A DNA stretch of 64,000 bases from Petrosia ficiformis (Eukaryota; Porifera; Demospongiae; Haplosclerida; Petrosiidae), in assembly GCA_947044365.1 (NCBI GenBank), contig OX345648.1, positions 2,378,501 to 2,442,500 on the forward strand, given 5' to 3'. Positions 13,701 to 27,200 of this stretch are shown in pieces. The position numbers were made by a program, and so were the translations under genes. The notes beneath the pieces are model-generated. The model was not told the DNA's origin and made no database searches. It saw only the letters and a list, made by a program, of their open reading frames with translations. Within the stretch, counting starts at the first letter, position 1, and each line of letters opens with the position of its first letter.

Positions 13701-16700
13701 AAGCTTTGGAAAGGCTTGTATTGAGTATGATAGGTATTGAACATGTACTTGAACTACAGATAAGCTACAGGTAGAAAGCAACTTCTAATAATAGCTGAAC
13801 AACGCTACAAACATCCTACAATGTACATGTACATGTAGCTATAAAAAGGGTTTGTATTTCCACAGTACATATTTCTTTCAATCCGATTTACACAATGTAC
13901 ATGTATAACCTGAATAACTAGTCCAACCAAAACCTGTAGTAGCCTAAGTTAGGCAGGGTTTCATACACAAGGGGGTTGTGGGATTGGGGCTGGGGCCGAG
14001 GAGAAAGGGGGGATATCCCATCCAAACTTGAGTTTCTCCCCCTAGATTTCAGGCCAAATTTATTTCAACATGCAGCGACATCTCAGCTACAAGCCTTCTG
14101 TATGGAACCCTGTTAGGGACTTAGGGTTTTGAGTTTAGGATTACTTTAGGAGTTGATGGTTAGGAGATTTAGACTAAGGAATATTGCAGTAGCCTGGTTT
14201 AAATTTGTGTCAGATTGTAAATTGGACATACAGTGTATGTATTAATATTAGCTGACCGTAATCATGTAATACTAAATGACAGTGGTTTTTTTACTCTTAT
14301 TGTAAAACACTTATTCTGAGAGATTACTAAATTGATTAGTGTTTGTAATTATCGTAACATAACTATGCTAATTATCAGTTTTGATTATGTTAACTGTTAT
14401 CTATATACACATGTAAGAATTACATGTATATTATATGTATAATAATATGCATGTACATATTCTTATACACATATAATTGTATGTACTCACACACGTGTAT
14501 ATTATTTTACCAAATATGGTAAACATTTGTATCTCTCTTGGCTCTCATTTGTGAAAACATTTTCAATCTAACAATACCTTTCCAGGTGGTTTATCTTATA
14601 ACTACATGTACACATGTACTGTACTAATATACATGTATGATGTACACATGTAGAGTACATTAATTACATATACAGCAACATGTACATGTACATGTACATG
14701 TACTCTACATGTACAATTCTCATACATGCATATGTACATGTACTTATATAATATCTGATTTCTTATTTAAATTTTTCATCTTTTCTTTCCTTCTTGCCAT
14801 CCTCTTTTTATTCTCATTCCATATCTTCTCTGTTTCTCTTTTGTCCTATTATCCTCTTCCTATGTTCTATTCTTCTGATCCTCTCCTTCTTTTCCTCCTC
14901 CTCCTCCTCCTCCTCCTCCTCCTCCTCTTTCATTTTTGCTCTTAGTATTTTCTGGATCTTGTGTCACTACTAAATGTCATACCTACATGTACATGTATTG
15001 TATTCATATTCAGGTTTTCATAGGTTCTGGTATTTACTCCTAAAATAAAATCTCATTCTAGATCATTACTTATATAAAATAAGGAAGAGATCAGCTGCAA
15101 AGATGATAGTACATGTGTAATTAAGATGGTGCTTTTATGAATACCAGTCGGGCTCCCCCCTCTCACTAACTGACAATCCCTTTATCTATTTACTTTTTGA
15201 AATTTTAACCTTCTTTCTGTTTTCTCTTGCAGTCATTACCCAACTACTAGGTTCACATCAGTAGTAGACACTCCAGAAAATAAGCGTCTTGCCAAACAGA
15301 CAATGCAGCAGTCTGAGGTAAGATAATACATGTACTATTACTAGCATAGATATATGTACAAAAGACATATAATTATGTGAAAACCATTATATGAGAAAAT
15401 GCATGAAATTAAATGGAGGAAGAGCTACATGTACTTGTAGCTGTGTTTTAAACCCTAAATGTTTCACTTAATGAATGACCAGACGTTGTTGAATGAAGTA
15501 TTCTCTCTATACTTCTTTAGAGGGGTACAGAATCCCCTTATACATGTATGTATAGGACCCTATCATTTATAAAAATATTCAGTGTTCTTCCTTTGTTTTT
15601 CGATATTCATAGTATTTTGATGGAGTAACAGGAGAATTTATGTACTCAAAATGTTTCATAACAAAAATATTAGCTACAATAATTAGTTTTGTCACTTCCT
15701 GAAATGTATAATTCTAAAGAGATCACTGATTGTATCCATAGCTTGATCATAATGAGTGCTTGGAGATAAACATTTGTTAGTTATGGCCTAGCTACAGGGC
15801 CATCCCTATAATTACTTTCCACAGGGTTTAATGTACATGTATATATATATAATTATATATATGCTTGTATCACTTGGGTGAGTGTGTTGTATGTGTTAAA
15901 GACATTGCGCTTAAGCTACAGACAAGCAGGAAGATTCAACAACTAATACTAATAACTATATATGTATAGCAAGTACATTGTACATTGTAAGTATAATAAG
16001 TTGTTGAGTTTGAGACACAAAGAAGTCATCATTTAAAATCTTGAAGGAGTATTTCAGTTCTGTGCATAGTGACTTCTTCAGGCCCCAGTTCTTGAGTACA
16101 CAGAAAGGTAGAGACACTAGTGCCATCAGCAATGATTGATACACAGTCACCACAAAGCAATTATAGGGATAAGGTTTTCACAATATGTCTTGTTCAGCAT
16201 TTAAACGCTAACAAATAATATGATTCTGAGCTATAGATACAAGTGCTAAAGTAATTACTGTTACATGTTGTAATTACAGGGGCTTTGGTCAACTAATTAA
16301 CAGGTGTAGCATGTGAGATGAATGTGTAATATCTGAAGCAGCCTAGAACAGCACATCATTGTACATGTATATATATACCAGATGCCTAAAATATAATATA
16401 CTAATTTCTTTATAGTTGGTATACAGAAAAGACAAGATTGAAGCTCTAAAGGGTTTCACACAAGTACCAGATGATGTTAGTACTCGTCAGGCACAGAGAT
16501 CTGGCCAACTTGCCTCAAATCTTGGATACCAGACTGCTCCTCAAGATGTTCGTCCACCTCCATCCACTTATAACCCTCCTCCTCAACAATACCATCCACC
16601 TCCGCAGACATACCAGGTTTCTGTCCCTCCCTTCTTTCTCCATCCCTTTGTGTGTATCTTTCTCTCTGTGTCTCTGTCTCTCTCCCTTACTCCCATCTTC

Positions 16701-19700
16701 CACCCTCCCTCCTCTCTCTCTTCACATCTGACACATCATATTTAATTATCTACAGTACCATAAAAATTACATGGGGGTAGGAACAGGGGGGTCTAAGGGG
16801 CTGAAGCCCCCACCCCCCCCCCACCCCCCCCACTTTTGAGAACTCATCAAAATTCAGTACAATGAACAACTCCCTGATTTATTTTACCTTTTTTGATAAA
16901 ATATTTATGAAGGATGGAGGAAATCAATAAATTTACTGAAGTGATGCATATTTGACTGAGACTATAACTGTCCACACAGTGGCCTCCCACTTCAATATTG
17001 CTTCCTACCCCACTGAATTGTGTTTGTATACATGTATATACCACCTAATAATTCTCTGCCATAGTTTACATGTAATTAGAATTTGGAATAGAGAATATAA
17101 TATAATATATTATATTCACGACTCTATGCATTATGATTTTACATTAATTATTCATATTTACTATCTATGCCCAATAATAGTGATGCATTGGTAAATGACA
17201 AAAATGCTATTTAAAAGCTTTGAAAGAGTGGCTTTTTGCCTGAAACAAATGCCCTCTCTATACATGTACATGCTATAAAAGATTAGACAGGAGCCTTTGA
17301 TAATTGGATTGATACATCACTTAACCATAATAGTAGAGCTGGAACGGATCCTGTCTTTTACTTTCCGGATATATTTGTTCACAGTAATGATTGGGTACCT
17401 GGATAATTGCTTTAAAATATTCATGGATTAAAAGTATGACATGTACATGTATATACCTCACCCTTTTGCTTTAATGAACTGTAATTGATGTTTGTACAAA
17501 CAGCATTGGTGTTTATACAGCTCATTCTGCACTCTACAAGCCTAAAAAGCTGCAGCATTTGATTTCACATGTTTGGTTTCTGCACATGTGCAAACATTAA
17601 ACAAGTGCCCGGATACAAAGAAACAGATCCAGATGTTTAGTTAACTGATAATTATCTTGATAAATGGGTACCCATTCCATGTACATGCAATTAGTACTGT
17701 ATAATGATATGAATTGTAATGATAAGTGCTATACATAATTATTGTGCATAATTCTTGAAACAATTGCTATAAATTATTATTATTTACATATTTTTAGAAG
17801 TATTCTTCATTTGTTTAGCCACCACCTCCTGTAGTTCAACCTGCTCCTCAGCTTCCTCCACCTAGTACTGGTCCGAGGTATCGTGCTGTTTATGATTATG
17901 TTGCAGCTGATGAGGATGAGATCTCCTTTTCAGAAGGTGTCTTCTCTCTCTTGTCTGTCTGTCTGTTTGTAAATGTGTGTCTTCTAATTGACATCACCAC
18001 ATACAGGAAGTAGCCCCTAATTTCCCTAAATATGATAAACTCGTATAGTCAGCCTTTTAAAATACATGTACTGTACATGTATTTTAGTATTTTTCTTAAA
18101 GCACGTAATTGAAAATGAAAGTTGGAGTGTTCACCACACCCTAATTATACCAAGCCGTGCACTTGCATTATTCTGGACCGTAGGGCCATCCCTATGATTG
18201 CTTTCTCACGGGTTCAAACTATATATGTACATGTATATATATATCTACATTTTATATTTATATTCACTTGCATGAGTATGCGTTGTATACGTAGTTAACG
18301 AAGTTGCGTCATTCCCAGGGGCTCAGTCAATTAATGGGTGTGGTGCGTAATAGAACGCACACTCTAGCTCTGCTGCAGCAGCAATAAGAAAGAAAGCTGC
18401 TACGTAGAAAGTTCTAGAAATAGGAACTAATAGCAATCTATTCTACCTGAAATATATTCCGAAAGTTCTTTAAAATGTAAGTCAAAATAATAATGAATGC
18501 ACTAAAGTGCAGAACCCTCGCTAGCTTGCAAAAACAGCATGGCTTTAGAACAACTTTGCCTAAGTAACCTATTGCAACAGCCAGGAACACCCCCATTCAG
18601 TAGTACATCATGAATATGCAAATTATGGAGATAGCATGGCCATGAGATCTCTTGAGAACTAGCGAATTTCTGGACAAAACTTCACAAATAGCTGTATAAA
18701 CACTCGTTAGGACGATAGACAAAGCCTAAGAAACAAACTTCAAAGAGACAAAAGTTAGTGTTTCAGTGTTTCCTGCTGACATCAGCAAAAACGATAAAAT
18801 TTCAAGATGGCGACAGATCGACGAGTATTTGCATGGCTGTTTCTCTGCAACATGACTAGTTCAGAACAAATCGCTTTTATTTCTTACCTTTCACTATACC
18901 AGTATTCTGCAGATATGCTCAAAATACAGTAAGACTTTGCAGTTGTGAAGATCAAGCGGTAACACACAGACACACAGACACACACACACACACACACCAG
19001 AAGACTACTATAACCCTCCGCCTACGCGCTCGGGTTAACTATAATAGCCTGTTGTGTTTCAGGCTTGATAAAGTCAGCCATGATTATTGAATGCTAGACA
19101 CCAAGCAATCATAGAGATACTTTTTTCTCTATATATCTTGTTATAAATCTTATTATATAAACAACCTGATCCACAGTCAGCTTCTTATCATTGTTTCTGT
19201 AATGCAAAAATGTGTAGAGTGTGACTTAGTTTATTAGTAGTATACCGGTATGTGGCCTAATTTTCAAAAAGGACCTAGTCCTGCAAAATAAATTTGATCA
19301 AATGCTTAGCTTCAATTGCTTGCCATTGCTTGCCATTCCGCCATTTTGTACAGCCATCTTTGTACAGGAAGTTAATCAAATTTGGTATCCAGGATGAGTT
19401 ATTATTGAGCCTCCTTGGATACCAAATTTCATTGACTTTTTGTACAAATGGCAGAATGACGAGTGATCAAATTAACTCAACTGTGGTTAGTGTGTGAGCC
19501 ATTGGGAATACATCTTGAACCAATTAACAAACAGTTAATGCTGTTAGTGACAATATAATCATAATTAACTGTGCCACTGACCCAAAAAGAGAACTGTGCA
19601 GTGCCAAATAAGAAGCTCAATGTTGCGCCATATGAGCTTATCAAAAACACTGCTTTAAAACCCTCCCGCTAGATATCTGCAGCCATAATGAAATTGCAGT

Positions 19701-20091
19701 CACAGAGAGCCAAATAATTATCTTTGTGTATATAGTTTATATGCAGTGGTATGGAAATAGCCAGTCATGAAGGACATTGTCTGATACATCAAGTGAATGT
19801 CCAGTAAATTGAAAATAGGCCAAAATGTCCGGCAGTTGGCTCACTATTTCTACACCCCTGTGTATACATGTATTTCTGAAATTTAAAATCTGAAATGAGA
19901 CAACCCTTTTGATATCTGTGGCTATATATAATGTGTTGTTATTAATTACATTATTATATATTTTAATTAATTCATTTTCAGGTGATATCATTATTGATGT
20001 TACGGTGATAGATGATGGATGGATGGAAGGGCGTGTTCAGCGTACAGGCCAATATGGAATGCTTCCATCCAACTATGTTGAGAAAGCTTAG
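7627..20091 (+). CDS. LASP1-like: LIM and SH3 domain protein (LASP-like), six exons, 225 aa
   Basis: Exons 7627-7695, 11315-11409, 15233-15317, 16416-16616, 17819-17936 and 19982-20091 join in phase with GT-AG introns throughout (first donor gtgagt; acceptors such as ttgcag). The ATG chosen opens MNPPCARC, as in animal LASP proteins. Residues 5-56 form a LIM zinc domain (C5, C8, H26, C29, C32, C35, C53, H56). Residues about 58-140 are degenerate nebulin-like repeats ([10 protein letters not shown], then an L-VYRKDK segment). Residues 135-169 are proline-rich. Residues 170-225 are a complete SH3 domain ([30 protein letters not shown]) ending at the stop, as in LASP1. The family links actin filaments to SH3 ligands at focal contacts and the cell cortex. 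It is tail to tail with the Roco gene, stops 503 bp apart. Intron 1 is 3.6 kb and intron 2 is 3.8 kb, both full of repeats. Domain identity is very secure; 5' UTR and promoter were not resolved. Confidence 0.95.
8740..8812. repeat. (TG)n microsatellite in LASP intron 1
   Basis: Mixed TGTGTC and TGTGTG run. It produces a spurious open frame at 8676-8915 that I do not accept as a gene. Confidence 0.85.
10893..11010 (+). repeat. tRNA-derived SINE-like fragment (LASP intron 1)
   Basis: A-box-like TTGGTAGTGTAATGG (10901-10915) and B-box-like GGGTACAACTCCC (10935-10947) lie 20 bp apart, the arrangement of a pol III internal promoter. The acceptor and T stems do not pair well, so this is better read as a SINE head or decayed tRNA than a functional tRNA. 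A pyrimidine-rich tail follows. Confidence 0.45.
11925..12165 (+). repeat. Dispersed repeat R1, second copy
   Basis: Starts TAAAGTCTGTTCACATTCTG and is alignable by eye with 20-235 through the AATGTCATAAGGTTAATACATG block. The copy has three tandem GACTACACTGT units near 12020-12055. Lies in LASP intron 2. Confidence 0.7.
12360..14735. repeat. ACATGTACATGT-rich intronic stretch
   Basis: Many short runs of the self-complementary hexamer TACATG/CATGTA (for example 12436-12445, 12966-12985, 14681-14705). One 40-bp segment is directly repeated (about 12965-13012 and 13015-13062). No coding potential recognised. A fragment near 13258-13330 matches the 3' part of repeat R2. Confidence 0.6.
14888..14928. 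repeat. (TCC)n microsatellite
   Basis: Uninterrupted TCC trinucleotide run in LASP intron 2, inside a longer pyrimidine tract. Confidence 0.9.
15795..16175 (-). repeat. Dispersed repeat R2 (reverse copy, LASP intron 3)
   Basis: The left end reads GGGCCATCCCTATAATTAC and the right end AAAGCAATTATAGGGAT, so the ends are inverted relative to each other. The interior matches the reverse complement of 54110-54330, including the block around CTTCTTCAGGCCCCAG. Confidence 0.65.
18178..18395 (-). repeat. Dispersed repeat R2 (partial, LASP intron 5)
   Basis: Begins GTAGGGCCATCCCTATGATT and matches in reverse the last 160 bp of the copy at 54106-54603, including the block ACGAAGTTGCGTCATTCCC. The 5' half is missing. 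Confidence 0.6.
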
Positions 20092-20594
20092 ATTAAAACT
20101 TACTACAATGAAATATAATTTTGCTTCTGTTGAAAATACTCAGTTACCCTATACTCACAATATTAAATAAGTTAACAAAATGGGACACTTTTAGAAGTAG
20201 AGTTTTTCATGTATATGTAGAAAAGTAGGCTGTAAGTAGCTTTTGTTTTTAAAATTTTCCTGTTAAAACTGATTTGATTGTTTGATGTACTTATTATCAA
20301 GAATGTTAAGAAATGTGTTACTATTGTACTATTATATATACAGGTTAAATATTTTCTTTAAAAATAACTATTTCTTCTTTAATTAAAAAAGCATAAAGTG
20401 AGAAATAGAATAAGAATTAATTCCACATTGAAAGTTTAGAATGCAATATGCACCAGTTTCATAATACATTATAGCACATTCATATTAACAATGACCCGTA
20501 CCTGTACTAATAATGTATAGGTAGTAGGTTTAATTTGGATATGCCAACTAGTAAAATATACATGTACTCCTATTATTATAATTATAATTCGTGA

Positions 20595-21196
20595 TCAACT
20601 GTTGAATGTGGTTTCACTAGTACTTGTTTCGCTATCAGTCATATGTAGAGCACTTCCCAATGGCATACTCAGTCTGTAGGGAAAAGAAAAAGTGTGTAAT
20701 AATAATTATTGAACATATATTAATTTTAGAGAAGTGGTGTCATTACTACATATAGAAATATGCCATAATTATAGTTATTTTAAACTCCCAAATTATATAA
20801 TTCTCTGAAATCTCACCTATCTGCTGCATTGCCACACCCTACACTGATCAACAGTTCATATAAATCCTGCTTTGTACCATTAATATTCTTCTGCCATATT
20901 TTCAGTAAATGCTGTGCCTGACCACCTAGTCTCTTATATTTTAATTGTATTTGTTCCATTTCTTGATCATCAATATCTAAAGAGTTGGCTAAATGATGAA
21001 TATCTCCGGATTCATCAACAAAGCGTGAGCATTCAATGATTTCAGGTAAGGATGGACGAGCTGTCATATCTACTCTTGGACTAGTGAAGGGAGGGGACGA
21101 TGGTGAAGGATATGAGGGGTATGGATCAACTGGTGTTCCATTAGTAGGATGAACATAGTCAGGAGCCTGTTGTAAAGAAAAACAAACTGTAATAAG

Positions 21197-21232
<36 letters not shown>

Positions 21233-24200
21233 CTTGTGTAGTCCTATGAATGGGCATAACCCATCCATCTATACACCCATATTTTCTATCTGTTCAGGAT
21301 TTGTGCACACTCGGGTAAAAGATTTTACATAAAATTAATTAATTAAAATATAAATAGTAAATCGAATATTGCATCTCATTTACCAGTTGATGAGAAGAAG
21401 GCTGTGGTTGATATACAGGTTTTGATGAGTCATCTTCCTCTTGAAGGAATGTCCCACATCTTACCCTAAAATCAAAATTAATAATTTCATTGATATTTGT
21501 TATGTTGCTATATAGATTAAAACAAGAGTATAATTATAATAGTGAGATTTATTATTAACATGATCAAAACATTCTGGTGAACAGAATGTTTTGACCTCTT
21601 CAGCTGTAGAACAGGTTTGAGTAGAAACATTTTGTTCATCATATCATTAAAGTTCACAATTTTAATCAATCATAGTATAGCTATTTTATCACTACATTTA
21701 GTCAACAACAACTAAAATTCAAAATTCATTAACTGTGGTGTGTGTGTGTGTGTGTGTGTGTGTGTTGTCATGCATAGGTGTGAAGGATTATTGAAAGGTC
21801 AAAACTCAACCTTTAATAGACATGCATGTGTGGTTGGGAACTCAATTCTTAGAATTGCTTAATTATTGAGTTACAGTATAATAATGTATTAACTTTATGA
21901 CATTAAACAATTTGATCTAACATGGTAATCAACTCACATCTCTGATAGTCTTGGTAAACCAATGTCAAACAATGCCTGAGATAATTCTGATCTGCTTTCC
22001 ATCCTGAGACGCCATTCTTGCAGGAAGAACAGTCTATTATTATGGATAGTCGAATCTCTCACAATATCATGATATCTATCCAGCATATCAAACACAACAG
22101 CCAAAGCCTCTATTTTATCACCTCCCAAGTTGTTTGCTATATCAAGTAGTTCAGAACCTTTCAAAGGTTCTTTTGACTGAGGAAAGAGAAATAATAGATT
22201 GTAGATATTAATAATATCTTCATTGTGTATCCAGTATTCACTTATATAATTATCATGTGCAAACATGCATAAAGTACATTATAATCTATCCATGCACCGA
22301 TTTATCTATCCATTTGTCCAATCATCCATTTATCCATCCATGTATCCATTCATTCATCCATCTATCCATTTATCTATCCACCCATTTATCTAATCATCCA
22401 TTTGCCCATCTATATTTTTATTTCTATCTATTGGGGAGTTTGTTGCACACACTTATTATTATAGTATATCTTTACAGATACATATACAATACTTACAGTA
22501 GGTAGAGAGGATCGAATTGGTCTGACAGGTTGATGCTCCGGTAAACCATTTGGTTTGACTCTATAGAAAAAAAATCATTATAATTTCCACACATAAATAA
22601 TGGTCAAAAAAATAATGGTTGTTGTGCCATAAATTCAGATTTTAAGTGCTATCACTCTATTAATACTGTTTACTCAACGAATAAATGTATCAATTTCATT
22701 GTTCAACGAAATCTACATAGGTGCTTAATAATCGCAATTATCATGATATTTGCACAGACAATATTTTTGATGCTATGAATGAATATAGCAGGCATGAAGA
22801 CAGATGATCATTATCATACTCATTACAGTTAAAGTATAGGGTACATATTATATATAGTCTTGGCTTGAGATTGTACACAGATAATTATAAATTATAATTA
22901 TTTATCATTTAAGTTATCATACTTACTCTTCTGCTATATCTTTGAGACCAATTTTAGCAAGTTTATCAGCAAGTGACTCTCGATCTCCTGACAACTCGTT
23001 CCATTTCTTCAAAAACCACAAAGCTTTGTTATTCATAGCAGGATTTTCTTCTATCACTGTTAGTTCATTCACCATATCCATGGATGCAGCTAGTTGTGGT
23101 AGTTTATCCTTCAGTGATATAGCTATGCGATGCAGTTCAATGTTGGCAATAGGAGGAGAACGTGGCTAATTAGAGAAATAGATATATTAGTTATTGTTGT
23201 AATGACAAATGTTTCAAAGTAATCAAGTAGAATTTGAACCTGGGATCTCTAATTTCTAGCAGGGCACTTAACCATTCTGCCACTGGAGCTTAAAGGCTGA
23301 TTCAGATTATGACTCAAGGCATTGCGTTGCGTAAGTGTGTTGAATTGTGAAAATGATGCGCTTATTTTAATGCCGTCAGATGCAACATAACGCAAGAATA
23401 GGTTCTGATTCTATCTTTGCGTCAGCTGTGTTGCGTTTGACCAATCAGTTTTCAGAATTTTATCACAACGCAACTGACGCAAAGCAAGGCTTGTATCATT
23501 TTGTGAACCAGCCTTAACTGCTTTCAACCATGTCATTATATATAAGTGTATTAGCTAGCTTATATTTAGTTAGCGCAGTTGTTAACATTTGGTACGTTTA
23601 AAATTATTTCTCATTCATAGTCAATTAGATGTAATAAGCACTTTTGCAACTATCAGTTCAGTTGCCTAGAAAACTGATAATTATGTAGTATCAAGATTTT
23701 ATGTAATAAAGACTTACAATATTAGTCACACTAGATAGCATCTAAATATTGTAAGTGTGTACGTAACTGTTTGTGTGTGTATTGATTGACACTGTGCATA
23801 CCTGAGCATATCCCCCATCAGACGTTTCTAACCAATACTGCTCTTCATGATTGGGAAGAAGAAAGTGGAAGTGATCACAGCGTAGATAATCATCATCATA
23901 TTGCTCCAAAGTAAATGGAGCAAAATGAGGAACAAGAAGAGAGCTTTCGGTCATAAGACTAGAAGCACTACGTGTAGAATCTGGAGTGACTGTAGGATCA
24001 CTTGAAAGAGACGTTTCGTCAACATTAGTACAGCGACAGATAAAGGCCGGGTCTACCTGAATTGAAGGTAGCCATTGTAGAGCTTCAGAAGAAGAAGAAA
24101 TAATAGCCATAAGTACTTTTCGACATACATTGCGAAAGTTTCTCTTTTGTTTCAGAGGAACACAGCGTGCAACTGTCACCTCCACTGTGTCACGATGTTC

Positions 24201-27200
24201 CATTATCACAACCTCATCGACTTTAGCTTCTCCATATTCTAGTGTTATTCTGTTTCGATACACACCTCTTCGAAATAATATCTTAAATTCTCCTTTCTTT
24301 GCTAAAACAGCAGCTAAACGAATAAAAAAACCAGGAGGAACATAACCGGTATTGAAAACAAGATATACAGGTGTAGCTTTCTGATAATACTCGTTATTGA
24401 AAGGCAGTGAGGTATTTGGTGTGAACACACTCAACATGGAAGGAACAAAGTATTCTTTCACCTGACCACCTTTGAAATGATCTCGTTTGGTACAAGTGAT
24501 TGGAGCAGCTAATAGGAAGTGCTCCATTAGATCTACTAATGCTTGTGGTTCCATATGTCCTCCTCTCCATACTGCCTCGTACAGAGTATTTGTGAGAATA
24601 CCATCAGTACGGAGTCGCCACCAATGGTGCATGGTTTTGAACACCTCCCTTCCATCTAGAGATAAAATCATGGCAAACTGTGTAATAAGCCATTGTGGAT
24701 CACATATAATAGTGCCAGAGAGAGATGGTATGTGGGCATAGTAAATGACTACTCCCAACTCATGATAGAAATTCAATACACTGGGGACATCTTCTTCATT
24801 TATTCGACAAGCACTGCCAATTGCTATAGCTTCTGCTAAGGTTATAACTGGTTTGTGAAGCTTCTTGCGATAGTGATGTAGAAGTTTACGAAAGAGGATC
24901 CAACTCAATGGAGTATCAACGGTGAGCTGTTTAGATACAAAGTTATGCGTTTCGTCACGTATTTCCTGAAACACAGAATCCTCACTGTCTCCCAGTCCAG
25001 CTGTGGTATTATCAATGAGTTTTACTCCTATAATTAATTCACTAAATGCTTTGTCTTGGCAGTGTAGATTTATAGCTGCCTTTATTTGTTTGGTGACGTC
25101 AGCAGATGATGTTTTCAGCTTATCAGCATGAGTACCAATTATTAAGACTTGAGGATATCCAAAAAGACAATGATGACTATCGTATCGAGCTAAGTGTGCA
25201 TGAATGGAAGACAACCAACGTACTAGTAGATCAATGGTTGTGTAATTCTGTTCCTCTCTTTCCTCTTTGCATCCATTGTTATGCAGCACATCCTTCCAGT
25301 TTGCATTCAAATCCTTTGAAGCATCGAAGACAAGAACAAACATAGTGCGAGATGTAAGAAAAGCTGGTAGAACATCCAAGAATACAGGCTGACCGCCACA
25401 ATCCCATACATGCATCAAGACCTCAGGATCGGCACTGGATTCTTTTGACAATGGAGATAATTTCGAAGGACCGTTAACATCCCAAGCATAGGCAAAAGCT
25501 TTATGAAGAATTTCTTTGATCTCGATCTCTTTCACTGCTTCAACAATCTCTTCCACTTCTTTCACTTTCTTTTTGTGTTCCCTTACCAAATCAGCAACCT
25601 TTGCAAATGGTGCAAATAAGTGAACAGCAGGCTTTGCTATTGGGTACGATAAAAATCCAGCAACAACACTCTGTTTGCCAGGATTAGATTTCAGTTGATG
25701 GACTCTTGATAATAAACCAACAAGCTCGTTTATCTCGTCTTCTTCTCCCATTGGCACCCAGAAGGATGAATTTCCAGTGGCTTTTGCCCACTCATATCTG
25801 ACCTGCCTTGTTTCTGCAAGCTGTGTACTAATAGGTTTAGGAAGTGTTTCGTTCATTAGTCCATGTCTCAAAGATGTTTTACCCACGGCAGCTGGTCCAA
25901 TGAACATAGTTCTCCCATAAGTTGTAGTTACAACACCTCCTAGTCGTTGTTCCATTATTGACTCTAAAATTGAAGTAGATTTATATTAGATTAAGTGAAA
26001 TAATAGTTATTATTAACTGGAAATTGTAGGTTTCTTAACAGCACGGTGCGTTTAGTTTGTGATGAAAGCACTATGTTATCTTCAGTGTTAGAAGTATCAT
26101 TGCTACTCTGAAATTATAATCAACAATGAGCTGGCTAAAAGTGTGGTTACCTTTCAGATAAATAATGCAAACCTATACTATGTTTACTGAAAAAATATAA
26201 TATATAATGATATCTACATTATAAAGGTTTCTTTGTTTACAGAGGAGGTAAAGAGAGATGTTAAGTTTGAGAGGGGACTCAAATGCATACTTTAGGGGAC
26301 TGGGCAGGAAAGCAAGTCTAAGCGAATGTTACTGTCTAGATGTATTGTGTTTTTCTAATGTTGATTAGTATACCATTTGAATTTTACCAGGGAGTGGAGG
26401 ATGTAAAATCTGTCATTACCTTGTAATTTTCTATGAGTTAATGGAGTTAATGGTCTAGCTATAGGATCAGCTGAAGATTCTTTGTAATGTCCCTTTCCAT
26501 TCTTGTGATTCACCTGCTAATATAAATTATGACATAATTAAACTATACTATGTGTGTATTGGTGTTGTGTAATAAAATATTCATGAGATACATATTAATA
26601 GTGTATGAAAGACATAGAATCTAGTCTATATGTAGGACATGTGGAACAACAGAACAATGAATACATCTGGATCTAGACTGTTCAAACTAAAGTTTGTTCA
26701 CATTTACATTGACTTCAAAATGAAGATGTGATGACTTTATATGTAATATAGTGTATAATTTAATAAGGGTAAATACTGTAACTCAATAATGAAGCTATGG
26801 ATTGAAATTTGACATACAAAAAAAAGAATGGGAAAGTGATGTAAAAAATATTGAACTAATGGCGTAGTAACTTCTATTACATGTGATTGCATAAATTATA
26901 TGGAATTAAAGGTCATTCACATTCACCTTAGCCTTAAATAACCAGTTATATATAAATTATATAATATATAGTGATCGATGAACTGATAAGAGATTTTACT
27001 GATATTCGATAATTACTTTAGATACGCACCGATACCAATTTGATATTATATCTACCTTCTGGTTCAATGAAAATCAGCATTTTCTCAATAATTATGAGTA
27101 TCATAAAAGCAATTAATGATGCTATAATCACAAGAAACGACATTATCGGTGCACTTTTTACAATATCGGTTACATCTGCCAGAAATAACCGATACCGATA

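Noticed and set aside
16471..16731. Second plus-strand frame over LASP exon 4
   Set aside because: Out of frame with the LIM and SH3 exons and runs into intronic pyrimidine tract.
22257..22505. Plus-strand open frame, His/Ile/Ser-rich
   Set aside because: A product of the ATCC/ATCT tetranucleotide repeat within a Roco intron.
24130..25345. Plus-strand frames opposite the large Roco exon
   Set aside because: Antisense shadows; the minus strand carries the conserved Roc and COR motifs.
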